44,069 nt of DNA from Clostridia bacterium (GTDB lineage: Bacteria > Bacillota > Clostridia > Christensenellales > Borkfalkiaceae), in assembly GCA_017466825.1 (NCBI GenBank), contig JAFTTJ010000007.1, positions 1-44,069 of the forward strand, in the 5' to 3' direction. This document shows, piece after piece, positions 15,638 to 25,449 of this stretch (position 1 is the stretch's first letter; each line of letters begins with the position of its first letter). The notes below the pieces were generated by a model. It was not told the DNA's origin, made no database searches, and was given only the letters and a program-made list of their open reading frames with translations. The position numbers and the translations under genes were made by a program.

Positions 15638-17554
15638 TTACCAAGATTTATAGAAGTTTGTAATAGGACCGCTACTTTCAGATACGAGCATAGTACCGAG
15701 AGACTCTACGTCCGACTTAAATTGAGTTTTATAACTATCAATAACGTTTACGTCCGTATTATAGGTGTAAAGACTTACATAAAGGTAATATACTGAAAGT
15801 CTTTCGCCTGCAATGTGATTGTAATACTGTCTATAAACGGTGGGGTTAGAATTCTTTAAGGGCTCGATTTTTTCAAGAGCCGAATTCAAAAGGTCTATCC
15901 AATTTTTAAGTACGCCCTTAGGCCAGAATTTTTCATATACAACGCCTTGATAAATAGAACGAAGTCCACCAAGACGGTTGTAAACCTTATTATAGGTGGT
16001 AAGCGCTCTCATTTGAGAGAACATTTCTCTCATATCGTCTTCAGCAGGGCCAAAGTAAGTTGCGAAAAAGTCGTCGATTAAAACGTCTATATCTAAACTT
16101 GTATCCCAAGCGAGTTTAGCGTTGATATAAGATTTTAAGGTTGACCAACCAGTACTGAAACCGTATTCGTTCCATTGCGCTTGGTCAAAAATCCATCTCG
16201 TGTCGATTTCTTTTGCTACTTTGTAGTTTTCAGCAATGCCGTCGAAAGAATCGTAAGGAACAAGATAGTGCGCGAAGTTAGTGCTATAAATCCAAAGGTA
16301 AACATTTTTAGAAATATCGTGCCATTGTTTTGCGTTATTATAATAAAGGATATTCTCGCTTGCGGTTAAGCCGGTAGTAAAGTCTGCAGCGATAGGCGCG
16401 TACATTACCGAAATGCCGTCGTCAAGTTTTAAGCCGTTGATACCTTCGTATTTTTTGGTTTGTTCGTTGTATACGACGGGGGCTTCGGTAGTTGCGTTAT
16501 AAGCAAAGAATACTACGTCTAAATCTCTTGCGTAGGGCTTGCCTTCTTCGCTAGCAAACCACTCTTTAATCTTAGCGTTGAACTTGTTGAGATAAAGTAT
16601 AACGACTGAAGAGTTAAATCCGTTATATTCTGCGATAACTTTTTTACAAGAGTCGCAAGTACAGAAATCGGGGTTATCTTCAATAGTATAGGTAACGACG
16701 TTTCTGTCAGGATACTTTTGAAGGTGAACTTTTAAAGTTTCCAAAGACGCGTTAAGCATGTTTTCGAGTTCTTCTTCGTCACCGCCTGCGGTGTAGCAAA
16801 GTTGATTACCCGTAGAAGCAAACCAACTGCCGTCAACGTACGGACTGTCCTTTACCCAAGTGAGAGAGTTGTGGAAAACTACTCCGTTTACGGGAATAAA
16901 GAAATCGGGGTAAGGACGCATACGCATTCTGTTTGATTCGGTAGTAGAATTAGAAACCATACCGTAACCGGTTGCTCTGTATTCGATATCGGGAATTTCA
17001 ACAACGTCGAAATTAACCATGTTTAATTCGGTTACGCCCTTATTTAAGCGGTAGGTATCGACGTAAAAATACTCAAAATTAAAGAGATAGGATAAAAGTT
17101 CATATACGCCGTATAAAGTACCGTGATCGCTTGCGCCGATTATTAAAATATCGTCGCCAACGGTCTTAATTTTAAAGCCGTCGATTTTAATTTCTTTCAC
17201 GTCGTAAGTAATATCAGTAGACTCTAAAAGAGCCGTTTTTCCTATGGAAATATACTTTCCGTCGGCTTTCATTTTATTGTCGGGAGTAGTACGAAGACTA
17301 ATATTAGTCGCTTCTTTAAAGAAAGAAACTAATTCGTTTATCGCGCTGATAATGAGTTGACCACCGTCTGCGGGATATAAAACTTCGTAAGAAGTAGCGC
17401 CGTTTTTTACGATATATTCGTTTTCAATAACGGTTGCTACGTTGCCGACCGATTCGCTTTCGCCATTAGATTCGATTTCGCTCGTTTCACCACATCCGAT
17501 AAAGGAAAAAAGAAGGCTTAAAACGAGTAAAATTGTCAATAATTTGTTTTTCAT
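15638..17554 (-). CDS. DUF4838 lipoprotein (putative glycan-processing enzyme)
   Basis: A 638-residue secreted lipoprotein (lipobox Cys21 in SFIGCGET). It has the DUF4838 layout: an N-terminal domain resembling that of GH67 alpha-glucuronidases (around residues 50-165, with YISIGKTALL and GTLYGVYELLSY), then a barrel-like domain with the family's Cys cluster EDNPDFCTCDSC (Cys298, 300, 303). DUF4838 proteins occur in polysaccharide-use loci, but I know of no settled activity, so none is claimed. I prefer the ATG at 17554 to the GTG at 17560 because the GTG is too close to GGAG. It lies 14 bases after the giant Ig/LamG gene; operon C repeats this order with a second DUF4838 protein. Confidence 0.85.
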   Translation of the reverse strand: MKNKLLTILLVLSLLFSFIGCGETSEIESNGESESVGNVATVIENEYIVKNGATSYEVLYPADGGQLIISAINELVSFFKEATNISLRTTPDNKMKADGKYISIGKTALLESTDITYDVKEIKIDGFKIKTVGDDILIIGASDHGTLYGVYELLSYLFNFEYFYVDTYRLNKGVTELNMVNFDVVEIPDIEYRATGYGMVSNSTTESNRMRMRPYPDFFIPVNGVVFHNSLTWVKDSPYVDGSWFASTGNQLCYTAGGDEEELENMLNASLETLKVHLQKYPDRNVVTYTIEDNPDFCTCDSCKKVIAEYNGFNSSVVILYLNKFNAKIKEWFASEEGKPYARDLDVVFFAYNATTEAPVVYNEQTKKYEGINGLKLDDGISVMYAPIAADFTTGLTASENILYYNNAKQWHDISKNVYLWIYSTNFAHYLVPYDSFDGIAENYKVAKEIDTRWIFDQAQWNEYGFSTGWSTLKSYINAKLAWDTSLDIDVLIDDFFATYFGPAEDDMREMFSQMRALTTYNKVYNRLGGLRSIYQGVVYEKFWPKGVLKNWIDLLNSALEKIEPLKNSNPTVYRQYYNHIAGERLSVYYLYVSLYTYNTDVNVIDSYKTQFKSDVESLGTMLVSESSGPITNFYKSW

Positions 17555-17568
17555 TTTCACTTCTCTCC

Positions 17569-20556
17569 TTATTTAACGGTTACAGTATAAGACTTAAAGA
17601 CGTAGTTGCCAGCATCGTCCCATACCATATATTTTACAACGTATTCGCCTGCAATACTTGCAACGAATTGTCCGTCTTTAACTTGGACGTTTCTTCTATC
17701 AGGGGTTTCAACGCTAACGAAAACGTTTACCTTTTCGCTCACGTCATCAGTAGCGGTATGCTGAGCAATCGTAATCGTTTCGCCTACGCTCGCTTCGGTC
17801 GTAGCAACTGATAATTTAACTACGGGAGCGACGGTATCCTTTGCGGTTACGTAGTAAGAAACGATCTTTTCTTTACCGAATCTATCTATTGCTTTAAATT
17901 CGATATAATAGTCGCCGTAAGATGAAAGAACTACTTCGTAAGATGCGGTCGGGTTTGCCGTTCCGTCCAACTTAGTTCCGTCTTTTGCGGTTGCGAAATT
18001 GCCGTTAGGATCGTTTACTTTTAAAGTAAAATCAATTGCGTTAGATAAAACGTCTGCTGCAAAAGCGTTGGCAATAACAATAGAATCGTTTAAAGATCTG
18101 TCGCCGATTATTGCGTCCGCTAAAATTTGAGGAGCGGCTCTATCTCTATCAGCGTCGTTAAGACTTTGTCTATTTAAATTTTTAAGGTGAATTGCGCTCT
18201 TCGCCATAACGTTCATTTCAATCGAAAGGTACGCTAAGTCACCGTTAAAGCCTTCAAACGGTCTGCCGTCTAAATAGGTAGTTACGTTTGCGTATACCAT
18301 TGCGCTACCGTATAATACGCCGTTTGAATAGGTAATCATAAAGTTTTTGCTGTCGCTGATAAACGACGCGTCTACGCTTACGTATTCGCCGTCGTTTAAA
18401 GCAAACGCCGCGCTACCATCCGGATTTCGACGGTAAGAAGCCTTTATTTGTTTAGTAGAATCTGCTACGTCGGTAAAGTATACGTCAATAGTATTTACTG
18501 CGTTTAGATCCTCGTCAACGACGAAAGTCATATAGAAATCTCTAACTTGAACGCGGTTTACAAATTCTACTTTAGATCTCTTAGATGCGGTTAAGATTAC
18601 CGCATTGTCGTTTGCGCTAACTTCTACGTCGCCTGAAATAGGCTTGAAGAACTTTTCAATATGCAAATCGTCGCCGTCAAATACGGAAATAACGGGTACT
18701 TTTACAGACTTTTGATTAGTTCTACCGCTTACGTCAACGCGATATATAATTTCGGTCGTGCCTACTTGAGAAGGCGCGTATTTGTTGCTCGTTAATTCTA
18801 CTTCTGCTCCGCCGTTTTCCTTAACGTAAATCTTGGTTTGTTTCTCTTTTACGCTACCGCTTGAAAAATCGTGACCATAGATTGTGGGAAGAGTTATTTC
18901 TTCGCCTTGAATTAAGTACTTGGGCAATACGACGTCTTCAAAAATTTGCGGAGTCATATTGCGAGTAGAAGTATATTCAAAAGATATAGTTTCAGTCTTT
19001 ACGTAGTCGCTAACGGTTACTACTACTTGGTGAGCGCCGTCAGTTAAAGGCATATAAGAATATACGCCGTCTTCGGGTAAAATTTCTTGTCCGTCTACGG
19101 TAACCGCTACTTTGATCTCACCTGAAACGTTATCGCAAACGATTTCGCTGAACAAGGCTTCCGCTTTACCTGTTTTACCCTTTTCGGCTTGACCTACGAG
19201 TTCAACGGAAAGACCGCTTCCGTTTACCGCTTCGACTTCAATATTCTTTACGGAACGTTTACCCATTCTGTCGACTGCCGAATACACGATAGTATAAACG
19301 CCTGCCTTACGGGGAATAAACTTACCGTCGATTATTCCGCAAACGGTTTGATTTTCCTTACCGTAATTATAGTAAACGTGAACCGCTACGTCTTTTGCTC
19401 CTTCGTGAGCGTCGAAAGCGCTTGCGTTAAACACTTTAAATTCTTTGTCTACTAAAGCGTGAGGAAGGTTATTTTCGTCTACGTCAACGCTGATTATGGG
19501 CGCAACGTCCGTGCTAACCGATTGCTTGGGTTTAGCGCCGTCGATTTCAGTAATAACAACGCCCATGGTTTGCGATTTAAAATCTACGCCGGTAATACTC
19601 ATGCGCACTTTGCCAGACTCGAAACCTTTCCAAGGATTGAAGAATGTGTCTGAGTCGTCAAATTGAGCAATCATATTGCTACCCGAATAAATCTGATCGG
19701 TAGTATACGCTGCAAGCGTTGCATAATCGTAAGAAAGGGTTAAAACGTCGTAACCTAACGCAATATCAGCGGGAGAACCTGCCATGGTGAATAATACGGG
19801 GAAACCGTACACGTTGTTGACGTGGAAGTTAGAACCGCTGGGAGCGTTTTCCCATCCGCCGGGGATTTGATCAGTCGCGCCTGCGGTAAGATACGATTGT
19901 CTTAAAGCCCAGTCGCCGTATTCGGCAACGTTTTTAACGTATATGCTAAAATAATTATTATCGTCGTAAATATCCGTAAAAGTAACGACCATTTCGGACA
20001 CGTCGGCAGCGCCCTTGCTTGCAGTAAACATAGAGAAAGTTACCAAGGCGTCGTTTTTAGTATTGTCCGAAATATCGATAATTTCGTCATAGATAAACTT
20101 ATCGCCGTTTGCAAGGTTTAAAACTACGCCTTCAAGCGCGGGGAGCGCGGCGTGGCTACCGTAGTAAACGGACGATTTTTCGCCGCTTACTTTGTAAACT
20201 TGCTTACTTACCGTAAATGTTTTTACGGCTTTAATCTTGTTACCGCCGACGGTTGCAGTATATACGAGTTCGTAAACGCCTTCTTCGTTTAAAACGACGG
20301 GCGATTTATCCATCGCTTTACCGCTTGGGAAAACGAGATACGCGTATTCGCTATCAACGACCGTTTCACCAACTTTAATTTGCGCTTTGGGGAAGGTGAA
20401 AACTTTGTTTATAGAATACTCTTCTTGTATATAAACGTTTTCGACGGTAGCGGCGCTGGCGTTGCCAATATTAGCAAGACCTATTCCGCCTGCTAAAAAG
20501 ATGCAAAATGCAAGCGTAAGCGACGCTATAATGCCTAATTTTTTAGTACTTTTCAT
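17569..20556 (-). CDS. Giant secreted Ig-like/LamG-like protein coupled to the transporter (operon B)
   Basis: A 995-residue exported protein with an Ala-rich signal peptide ending near NASAA. The visible order is an N-terminal Ig-like domain (about 36-115), a LamG-like beta-sandwich (about 120-340), several Ig-like domains, a second LamG-like sandwich (about 640-820) and two C-terminal Ig-like domains. The last of these reads DTVAPVVKLSV...TDDVSEKV, typical of DUF5011/cadherin-like repeats. No catalytic motif, lipobox or LPxTG sorting signal is seen. Its ribosome site AAAGGAG overlaps the stop region of the MalG-type permease, only 4 bases before it. The 1016-residue gene in operon C has the same architecture and position. 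Likely a surface or secreted binding partner of the importer (inference). Confidence 0.82.
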   Translation of the reverse strand: MKSTKKLGIIASLTLAFCIFLAGGIGLANIGNASAATVENVYIQEEYSINKVFTFPKAQIKVGETVVDSEYAYLVFPSGKAMDKSPVVLNEEGVYELVYTATVGGNKIKAVKTFTVSKQVYKVSGEKSSVYYGSHAALPALEGVVLNLANGDKFIYDEIIDISDNTKNDALVTFSMFTASKGAADVSEMVVTFTDIYDDNNYFSIYVKNVAEYGDWALRQSYLTAGATDQIPGGWENAPSGSNFHVNNVYGFPVLFTMAGSPADIALGYDVLTLSYDYATLAAYTTDQIYSGSNMIAQFDDSDTFFNPWKGFESGKVRMSITGVDFKSQTMGVVITEIDGAKPKQSVSTDVAPIISVDVDENNLPHALVDKEFKVFNASAFDAHEGAKDVAVHVYYNYGKENQTVCGIIDGKFIPRKAGVYTIVYSAVDRMGKRSVKNIEVEAVNGSGLSVELVGQAEKGKTGKAEALFSEIVCDNVSGEIKVAVTVDGQEILPEDGVYSYMPLTDGAHQVVVTVSDYVKTETISFEYTSTRNMTPQIFEDVVLPKYLIQGEEITLPTIYGHDFSSGSVKEKQTKIYVKENGGAEVELTSNKYAPSQVGTTEIIYRVDVSGRTNQKSVKVPVISVFDGDDLHIEKFFKPISGDVEVSANDNAVILTASKRSKVEFVNRVQVRDFYMTFVVDEDLNAVNTIDVYFTDVADSTKQIKASYRRNPDGSAAFALNDGEYVSVDASFISDSKNFMITYSNGVLYGSAMVYANVTTYLDGRPFEGFNGDLAYLSIEMNVMAKSAIHLKNLNRQSLNDADRDRAAPQILADAIIGDRSLNDSIVIANAFAADVLSNAIDFTLKVNDPNGNFATAKDGTKLDGTANPTASYEVVLSSYGDYYIEFKAIDRFGKEKIVSYYVTAKDTVAPVVKLSVATTEASVGETITIAQHTATDDVSEKVNVFVSVETPDRRNVQVKDGQFVASIAGEYVVKYMVWDDAGNYVFKSYTVTVK

Positions 20557-20560
20557 AAAA

Positions 20561-21454
20561 TTACTCCTTTAATCCGCCCATCGAGATATTCGACATAAGA
20601 CGTTCCGAGAAAATTATAAACAATATTAAAATGGGTATTACCACTATAATACAACTCGTCATTCTAAGCGGTACGGTTTCAAGACCGTGCATGTAAAGTT
20701 GCGACATATAGAACGAGCCGTAAGCAATGGTAGGATATGCAGGGAAATAAAGGTGTGGGGTTTGATAATCGTTCCAAAATTGGATAAAGTATATCAAAAA
20801 TACCGTAAAGAAGATATTGCTGACGAGCGGAAGAATTATTTTAAACATTACCGTGAACTCGTTTGCTCCGTCGAGTTCAGCAGCTTCGGAATAATCGCCC
20901 GAAAGCCTTTCAAACGTTGCGTGGAAAACTAGGAAATACATTCCTAAAAAGTTTGCCTTTTGTATCCAAGCCCCATACATAGTATTGTAAAGCCCCAAAT
21001 TTTTAAGCATTACTATTTCGGACGGGTACGAACCTACGATTGGAATCATCATGGCAACGAGTACCGTGCCGTATATAATTTTACTGAAAACGTTGGGAAA
21101 TTTTGCAACGACGTAAGCCGTTAAACAAGGAGTTACCGTTGCAATGAGCGAACATCCTATTACGTACATCAAGGTGTTTATAAGCATACCCCAAAGGTCT
21201 ACGGTGAACGCTCTGCCTTCATAAACGGCGTCGGCGTGGAATAGATTTAATACGTAAGGATAGTTATCGAAAGCCCAACCGAATTCAAAACTCGGCAAGC
21301 CTAAAACGTTGTTTCTAAAATCGTCTATATTTTTGACCGAAGTCATCATACCCCAAATAATGGGTATTAAAATACAAGCGCAATAAACTATAAGTATTAT
21401 TATAGACGCAATGGCTAAACTGTTTATTTGTATCTTTTTCTTAGTCTGTACCAT
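20561..21454 (-). CDS. ABC sugar transporter permease, MalG type (operon B)
   Basis: A 297-residue CUT1-type permease with about six hydrophobic segments. The ATPase-coupling motif reads EAAELDGANEFTVMFKIILP and the C-terminus is GGLKE. It begins 12 bases after the stop of the MalF-type permease, with a strong GGGGGG ribosome site. The giant Ig/LamG protein follows after 4 bases, so the two are likely translated together. No ATPase gene is present. The substrate is not evident from sequence. Confidence 0.9.
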   Translation of the reverse strand: MVQTKKKIQINSLAIASIIILIVYCACILIPIIWGMMTSVKNIDDFRNNVLGLPSFEFGWAFDNYPYVLNLFHADAVYEGRAFTVDLWGMLINTLMYVIGCSLIATVTPCLTAYVVAKFPNVFSKIIYGTVLVAMMIPIVGSYPSEIVMLKNLGLYNTMYGAWIQKANFLGMYFLVFHATFERLSGDYSEAAELDGANEFTVMFKIILPLVSNIFFTVFLIYFIQFWNDYQTPHLYFPAYPTIAYGSFYMSQLYMHGLETVPLRMTSCIIVVIPILILFIIFSERLMSNISMGGLKE

Positions 21455-21466
21455 ATTGCACCCCCC

Positions 21467-22366
21467 TTAATCAACGCTCGGGCCACACTTGTCGAGCAAG
21501 TATTTAGCCAAGAACGCAACGGGTATAGTTATGAACGTAAGCACGAGACCGAACGCCGAATAATAGGGGTACTCGGTTGAGAGCGCGCCTAAAACGTTGG
21601 TATACATCCAATAACCTATCGTGTAGATATTGATATCGGGTGCGCCTGCGCCGTACATGTTGAACACGTTCATTTGATTTAAGAATATTTGAGCGATACT
21701 CGAAACGATAAATACCGAAATGGTGGGGAATATCATGGGAATATCAATCAAAATCAACTCTTTTATAGGGGTTATGCCGTCTAAAACCGCGGCTTCGGTA
21801 ATAGACTCTGAAATACCGCTCATTGCGCCGCTAAAAATAAGCGTTTGAACGCCGAATGAAAGCATTACCGACATAAAGATAAAGGTCGGTAATTTCGTTG
21901 CGGGATTTGTCAATAACTCTATGCCTATAATCGCCTTTGACGCTTCAGTCGTAAAGTAACGAAGCATAATTGCGAGAGTTACCGCCGAAACGACGTTGGG
22001 TATAAAGAGTACTACCTTGAAAAAGCCGTAGCCGAAATGTTTCTTATATATATAATAAGAAAAGAGCAAAGCCAAAGTCGAACCGACCGCTACGCCGACT
22101 ACGAACAAAATTAGAGAGTTCTTCATTGAAACGATAAGTTTAGGGTCGGTAAACAAATCGGTAACTACTTTTACAAAGTTGCCAAACCCAAACTCGTACG
22201 TTTCCGTAAGTCCATCCCAATTTTGAAATGCAAGTATTATTGAGTTTATGTTGACGCCAACGTAAAAAATAGCAAACTGAACGACGGGTATTGCTACGAT
22301 ACAAGCGTAAAACAACACCTTACTCCATGCTATTTTCGTTTTTGCGCCCGTTTTTGCTAAAGACAT
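21467..22366 (-). CDS. ABC sugar transporter permease, MalF type (operon B)
   Basis: A 299-residue CUT1-type permease with about six hydrophobic segments. Its coupling motif reads EAAVLDGITPIKELILIDIP, and it ends in CGPSVD, like the CGP/YGP-type ends of the MalF-type proteins in operons A and C. A 106-base gap with a strong hairpin (22394-22415) separates it from the binding-protein gene. This arrangement often allows more binding protein than permease. GGAG precedes the ATG. Confidence 0.9.
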   Translation of the reverse strand: MSLAKTGAKTKIAWSKVLFYACIVAIPVVQFAIFYVGVNINSIILAFQNWDGLTETYEFGFGNFVKVVTDLFTDPKLIVSMKNSLILFVVGVAVGSTLALLFSYYIYKKHFGYGFFKVVLFIPNVVSAVTLAIMLRYFTTEASKAIIGIELLTNPATKLPTFIFMSVMLSFGVQTLIFSGAMSGISESITEAAVLDGITPIKELILIDIPMIFPTISVFIVSSIAQIFLNQMNVFNMYGAGAPDINIYTIGYWMYTNVLGALSTEYPYYSAFGLVLTFITIPVAFLAKYLLDKCGPSVD

Positions 22367-22393
22367 TAGTTTTCTCCAAAAAATTCTTCCGAC

Positions 22394-22415
22394 GCGACGG
22401 TTATAAAACCGTCGC
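22394..22415 (-). terminator. Hairpin between binding-protein and permease genes (attenuating or stabilising)
   Basis: A perfect 9-base-pair stem, GCGACGGTT (22394-22402) with AACCGTCGC (22407-22415), and a 4-base loop. On the minus strand a T-run follows only after 11 bases (GTCGGAAGAATTTTTT), so it is at best a weak terminator. It could protect the 3' end of a short binding-protein mRNA, as hairpins do between malE and malF. Confidence 0.5.
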
Positions 22416-22472
22416 GCGGTATAATAACGTGGTTTGCAATAAACGATAGTTTACGGTTATCGTTTTATAAAA

Positions 22473-24134
22473 TTATTTGAAATATTTTGAATATTTCATT
22501 ACCCAATCGCTTTGAGAAATAGTCGTTCCTAAGAAATACTGTTTCGCGCTTACACCGTTATCTTTAAACGCAAGGTATGCAACGAGATGACTGTTTGTTT
22601 CCCAAATCTTACTACCTTGGTCGTAGTCGAATACCGATTGATGGTTTACGAAAATGGGGTTGTTTGAATAAGGATAGATGATATCCGAAACAGCCTTGAG
22701 TTCCATAAGACTTCTTTGATAAGGAGGAAGTTGATTCAACTCGTCTTTCGTCATAGTGTATTTTACACCCTTGGGAGTACCCGATTTAAGGGTGAAGTCT
22801 ACGAGCGCTTTGTTAGTATAACAATATTTAAGGAAGGTCTTTGCGCAGTTTACTAAACCTGCGTTATCTTTAATGCTTGCGTTGATTACCGCAAAAGAAG
22901 ACAAGGTTTCCAAAAGGGTGTTTTTCTTTCCGTTACCTTCGGTAACAGTACCCTTATATTGTCTGGGAAGGGGCATCCATGCGAGATTTCTATTCTTTGC
23001 TCTGTCTTTATAAGTATTTTCAGAACGGTTGATATAGTCTCTCGCTTCGTTATACCAGTAACTACCTTCGATCAGCATTGCGATAGGAGCGGTTTTACCT
23101 TCTAAGTTGCTGTAAATAAATTGTTCTTGCGCGCCGGTATGAGAGAGCGAGCCGGTAACCTTTTCAGAACGGTAGTCGCCGTTGGTAGCAATCTTTTCAA
23201 GGAAGTCAAAAGCGTAATATTTACCAGATTGCTGGCTCATACGGTAGCCGTTAGACATATCGATAGATACTTCCTTTTCAACGAGATTACCGCCTTCTTC
23301 AACCATAATTCTAGCCTTGGTGTTAGTGCCTTCGCTATCGAAGTTTACGTTTAAAAGGAATTCGTCTTTACCCGAGTACGCAGCCCACAAACCTGCTAAA
23401 AGGTCGTTGGTGTATCTAGGAAGTTGTTCGGTAAAAACGAAAGGAGCAACCGTTTCATCTACCATTTTCTTCATTAACGTATAAAATTCTTCATAAGAAG
23501 AAGGTAAGCCGTTGTCGTATTCGGTAGCAAAATCGCCGTCAGGACCGCAAGTCTTTTCGCTAGGATCGTCAGTCCAACCGCCGTCTTTTGCAAAATACAA
23601 AGCCTTTTCTTTAAATAAATCTGCGTCGTACGCAAGACCGGTGTAAACTTCGTAGTGCGGAAGAGCGTAATAGTTACCACCCTTTGCAGTTAAAGCCTTT
23701 ACTTGCGATTCGTCCAATTTATCTTGGATAGTACCCGGTTCAGCGCCGTTAGAAACGTCTGAAAGCGACGAAGTAACGACGTCGGTTATATCTAAAATTT
23801 TGTTTTGCGCGATAAGGTCGTTGAAAGGTATTTCTTCGTTGAATATAACGTGATAACCTTGCGCTAAAACCGAAGATATGTCCGATTTATTAGGAACGAT
23901 ATCAATCGTAACGCCCATTTTGCCTTCTTCAAAAGAAACGTGTTCATATTGCGCTTCAAATAAAGGCTTAAGATCGTAAAGCCAAGTAGTACCTATACCA
24001 CCGTCAAAGTTGAAAACTGATAAAACGGTAGTTCCGTCTCTGTCGGATTCGGGCTCGGAAAGTCCCGGTGGGGTACATGCGGTAAGCGAAAATAAAACGC
24101 CCAACGCCAAAATTAAACTAAGAATTCTTTTCAT
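22473..24134 (-). CDS. Extracellular sugar-binding lipoprotein (operon B)
   Basis: A 553-residue family 1 solute-binding protein of a CUT1 importer, with lipobox FSLTAC (Cys20). It resembles the operon A binding protein in layout (YALPHYEVYTGLAYD against YAYPHYFTSFGIAYN). It carries the acidic loop CGPDGDFATEYDNGLP at residues 196-211, related to the loops in the other two. It is the first gene of operon B, about 105 bases downstream of a strong promoter, with AGGAG before the ATG. Expression is probably controlled by the divergent AraC gene. Ligand unknown; the length suggests an oligosaccharide more than a monosaccharide (inference). Confidence 0.9.
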   Translation of the reverse strand: MKRILSLILALGVLFSLTACTPPGLSEPESDRDGTTVLSVFNFDGGIGTTWLYDLKPLFEAQYEHVSFEEGKMGVTIDIVPNKSDISSVLAQGYHVIFNEEIPFNDLIAQNKILDITDVVTSSLSDVSNGAEPGTIQDKLDESQVKALTAKGGNYYALPHYEVYTGLAYDADLFKEKALYFAKDGGWTDDPSEKTCGPDGDFATEYDNGLPSSYEEFYTLMKKMVDETVAPFVFTEQLPRYTNDLLAGLWAAYSGKDEFLLNVNFDSEGTNTKARIMVEEGGNLVEKEVSIDMSNGYRMSQQSGKYYAFDFLEKIATNGDYRSEKVTGSLSHTGAQEQFIYSNLEGKTAPIAMLIEGSYWYNEARDYINRSENTYKDRAKNRNLAWMPLPRQYKGTVTEGNGKKNTLLETLSSFAVINASIKDNAGLVNCAKTFLKYCYTNKALVDFTLKSGTPKGVKYTMTKDELNQLPPYQRSLMELKAVSDIIYPYSNNPIFVNHQSVFDYDQGSKIWETNSHLVAYLAFKDNGVSAKQYFLGTTISQSDWVMKYSKYFK

Positions 24135-24246
24135 AACAATTTTACTCCTAATTTAGTAACTTTTTTTATGATGTTTGCTAGATTTTAATTTGCTCTTTTT
24201 GAAAAAAAGGGCGCAAAAAACCAAGCGTAAACCATTATCATCTAGT

Positions 24247-24275
24247 ATTATATATTTCTTTTGGCAGTTTTTCAA
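24247..24275 (-). promoter_or_regulatory. Promoter of operon B
   Basis: On the minus strand TTGAAA (24270-24275), a 17-base spacer and TATAAT (24247-24252) form a strong sigma-A-like promoter. Transcription would start near 24240, giving a leader of about 105 bases. It faces away from the AraC promoter 41 bases to the right, so an AraC dimer between them could control both. Confidence 0.7.
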
Positions 24276-24316
24276 CCACTATATATTCAAAATATTGCAC
24301 TAAATAATTATTTTTG

Positions 24317-24345
24317 TTGACTTTTGGTAAAATAAGTGATATTAT
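24317..24345 (+). promoter_or_regulatory. Promoter of the divergent AraC gene
   Basis: TTGACT (24317-24322), a 17-base spacer and TATTAT (24340-24345) lie 23 bases before the AraC start codon on the plus strand. The short leader carries a GGGGGT ribosome site. Confidence 0.7.
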
Positions 24346-24368
24346 AAGCATATAAATGGGGGTGTACT

Positions 24369-25334
24369 ATGACCATTATTGACAAGAAAAATAAACTTGA
24401 CGGAAAAGTTGGTAAAGACATAAATATCTACGAGTTTTACGACAGTCAAAACAAACGTTTTAACGGCACGGCGGAATGCGGTTACGAGTTTTACGACAGC
24501 AAAACTTCGACGGTTAAAATGCACACGCACGACTACTACGAGTTCTTTTTGGTTACCGAAGGGGATTTAGATCACGAAGTAAACGGTAAAATTCAAAAAC
24601 TGCAAAAAGGCGACTTGGTTTTCGTTAGGGATTTCGATATTCACAGGCTTGTACCGTCGCCTAAAAGGTTTACTTGGATAAACGTAAACTTTTCAATGCG
24701 CACCTTTAACGATATTTTGCAGTTTTTAGACTTCCCCGAACTTAAAAAGACTCTTCTTTCCCCCGAATTGCCACCCGTAGTCAGACTCTCGCCCGTACAG
24801 GCGGAGCGCTGTATTAAAAAGACGAAGGTCATGGAAAATATTGCAAAAAAGAACAACAGCTTTTTCAAGTTGGAAGTGCGCAAACAATTATTGCACATAT
24901 TTTCGACTTTCTTCTTAAAAAACGACAAGCGAAACTTCTTACCCGAGTGGCTCGACACCCTTTGCGTTAAGATGCGCGACTTTGAAAACTTCTCGGTCGG
25001 CGCTAGCAGAATGTACGAATTAAACCCAAAGAGCAAGTCGCACCTAATTAAGAGTATGCAACAATATTTAAATACTACCGTTTCGGACTTTATAAACGAA
25101 CAACGAGTAAACTTTGCGACCGAACAACTCATAAACACCAACCTGCCCGTAATTGACATTGCGCTAGACTGCGGTTTTAATAACGTAAACTACTTTTATA
25201 GATTGTTTAAAAAAGTGCACGGAGATACGCCTCATTCCTACCGTAAAAAGTATTCCGTAATAGCCAACCTTTCTTACTCGCTCGGCACTAACAAAAACGA
25301 GCATGAAAAAAACCGCGACGACAAAAAAATATAA
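24369..25334 (+). CDS. AraC-family transcriptional regulator (divergent from operon B)
   Basis: A 321-residue regulator, the only plus-strand gene. An N-terminal cupin-like sensor domain (about residues 50-100) contains HTHDYYEFFLVTEGD and LQKGDLVFV. The C-terminal region holds two helix-turn-helix motifs, the second in IALDCGFNNVNYFYRLFKKV, followed by GDTPHSYRKKY. About 23 charged residues trail after the usual family end. Its gene is back-to-back with operon B, the classic position for a local activator responding to the imported sugar. It ends before a strong bidirectional terminator at 25450-25484. The ligand is unknown. Confidence 0.9.
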   Translation: MTIIDKKNKLDGKVGKDINIYEFYDSQNKRFNGTAECGYEFYDSKTSTVKMHTHDYYEFFLVTEGDLDHEVNGKIQKLQKGDLVFVRDFDIHRLVPSPKRFTWINVNFSMRTFNDILQFLDFPELKKTLLSPELPPVVRLSPVQAERCIKKTKVMENIAKKNNSFFKLEVRKQLLHIFSTFFLKNDKRNFLPEWLDTLCVKMRDFENFSVGASRMYELNPKSKSHLIKSMQQYLNTTVSDFINEQRVNFATEQLINTNLPVIDIALDCGFNNVNYFYRLFKKVHGDTPHSYRKKYSVIANLSYSLGTNKNEHEKNRDDKKI

Positions 25335-25449
25335 AATTTTATCTATTATATAATTATTATTTTTGCTACGGCAAAAATTATTAAAAAGGCTATATCCCAG
25401 CCTATAACTGATTAAATTTAAAGGGGATTAGACGTGAAAGAGCAATTAA

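Noticed and set aside
24641-25159. A 172-codon minus-strand open frame inside the plus-strand AraC gene.
   Set aside because: It has no ribosome site or family motifs, and the plus-strand frame encodes a clear AraC protein with cupin and helix-turn-helix motifs. The same reasoning removed other antisense frames across the window.
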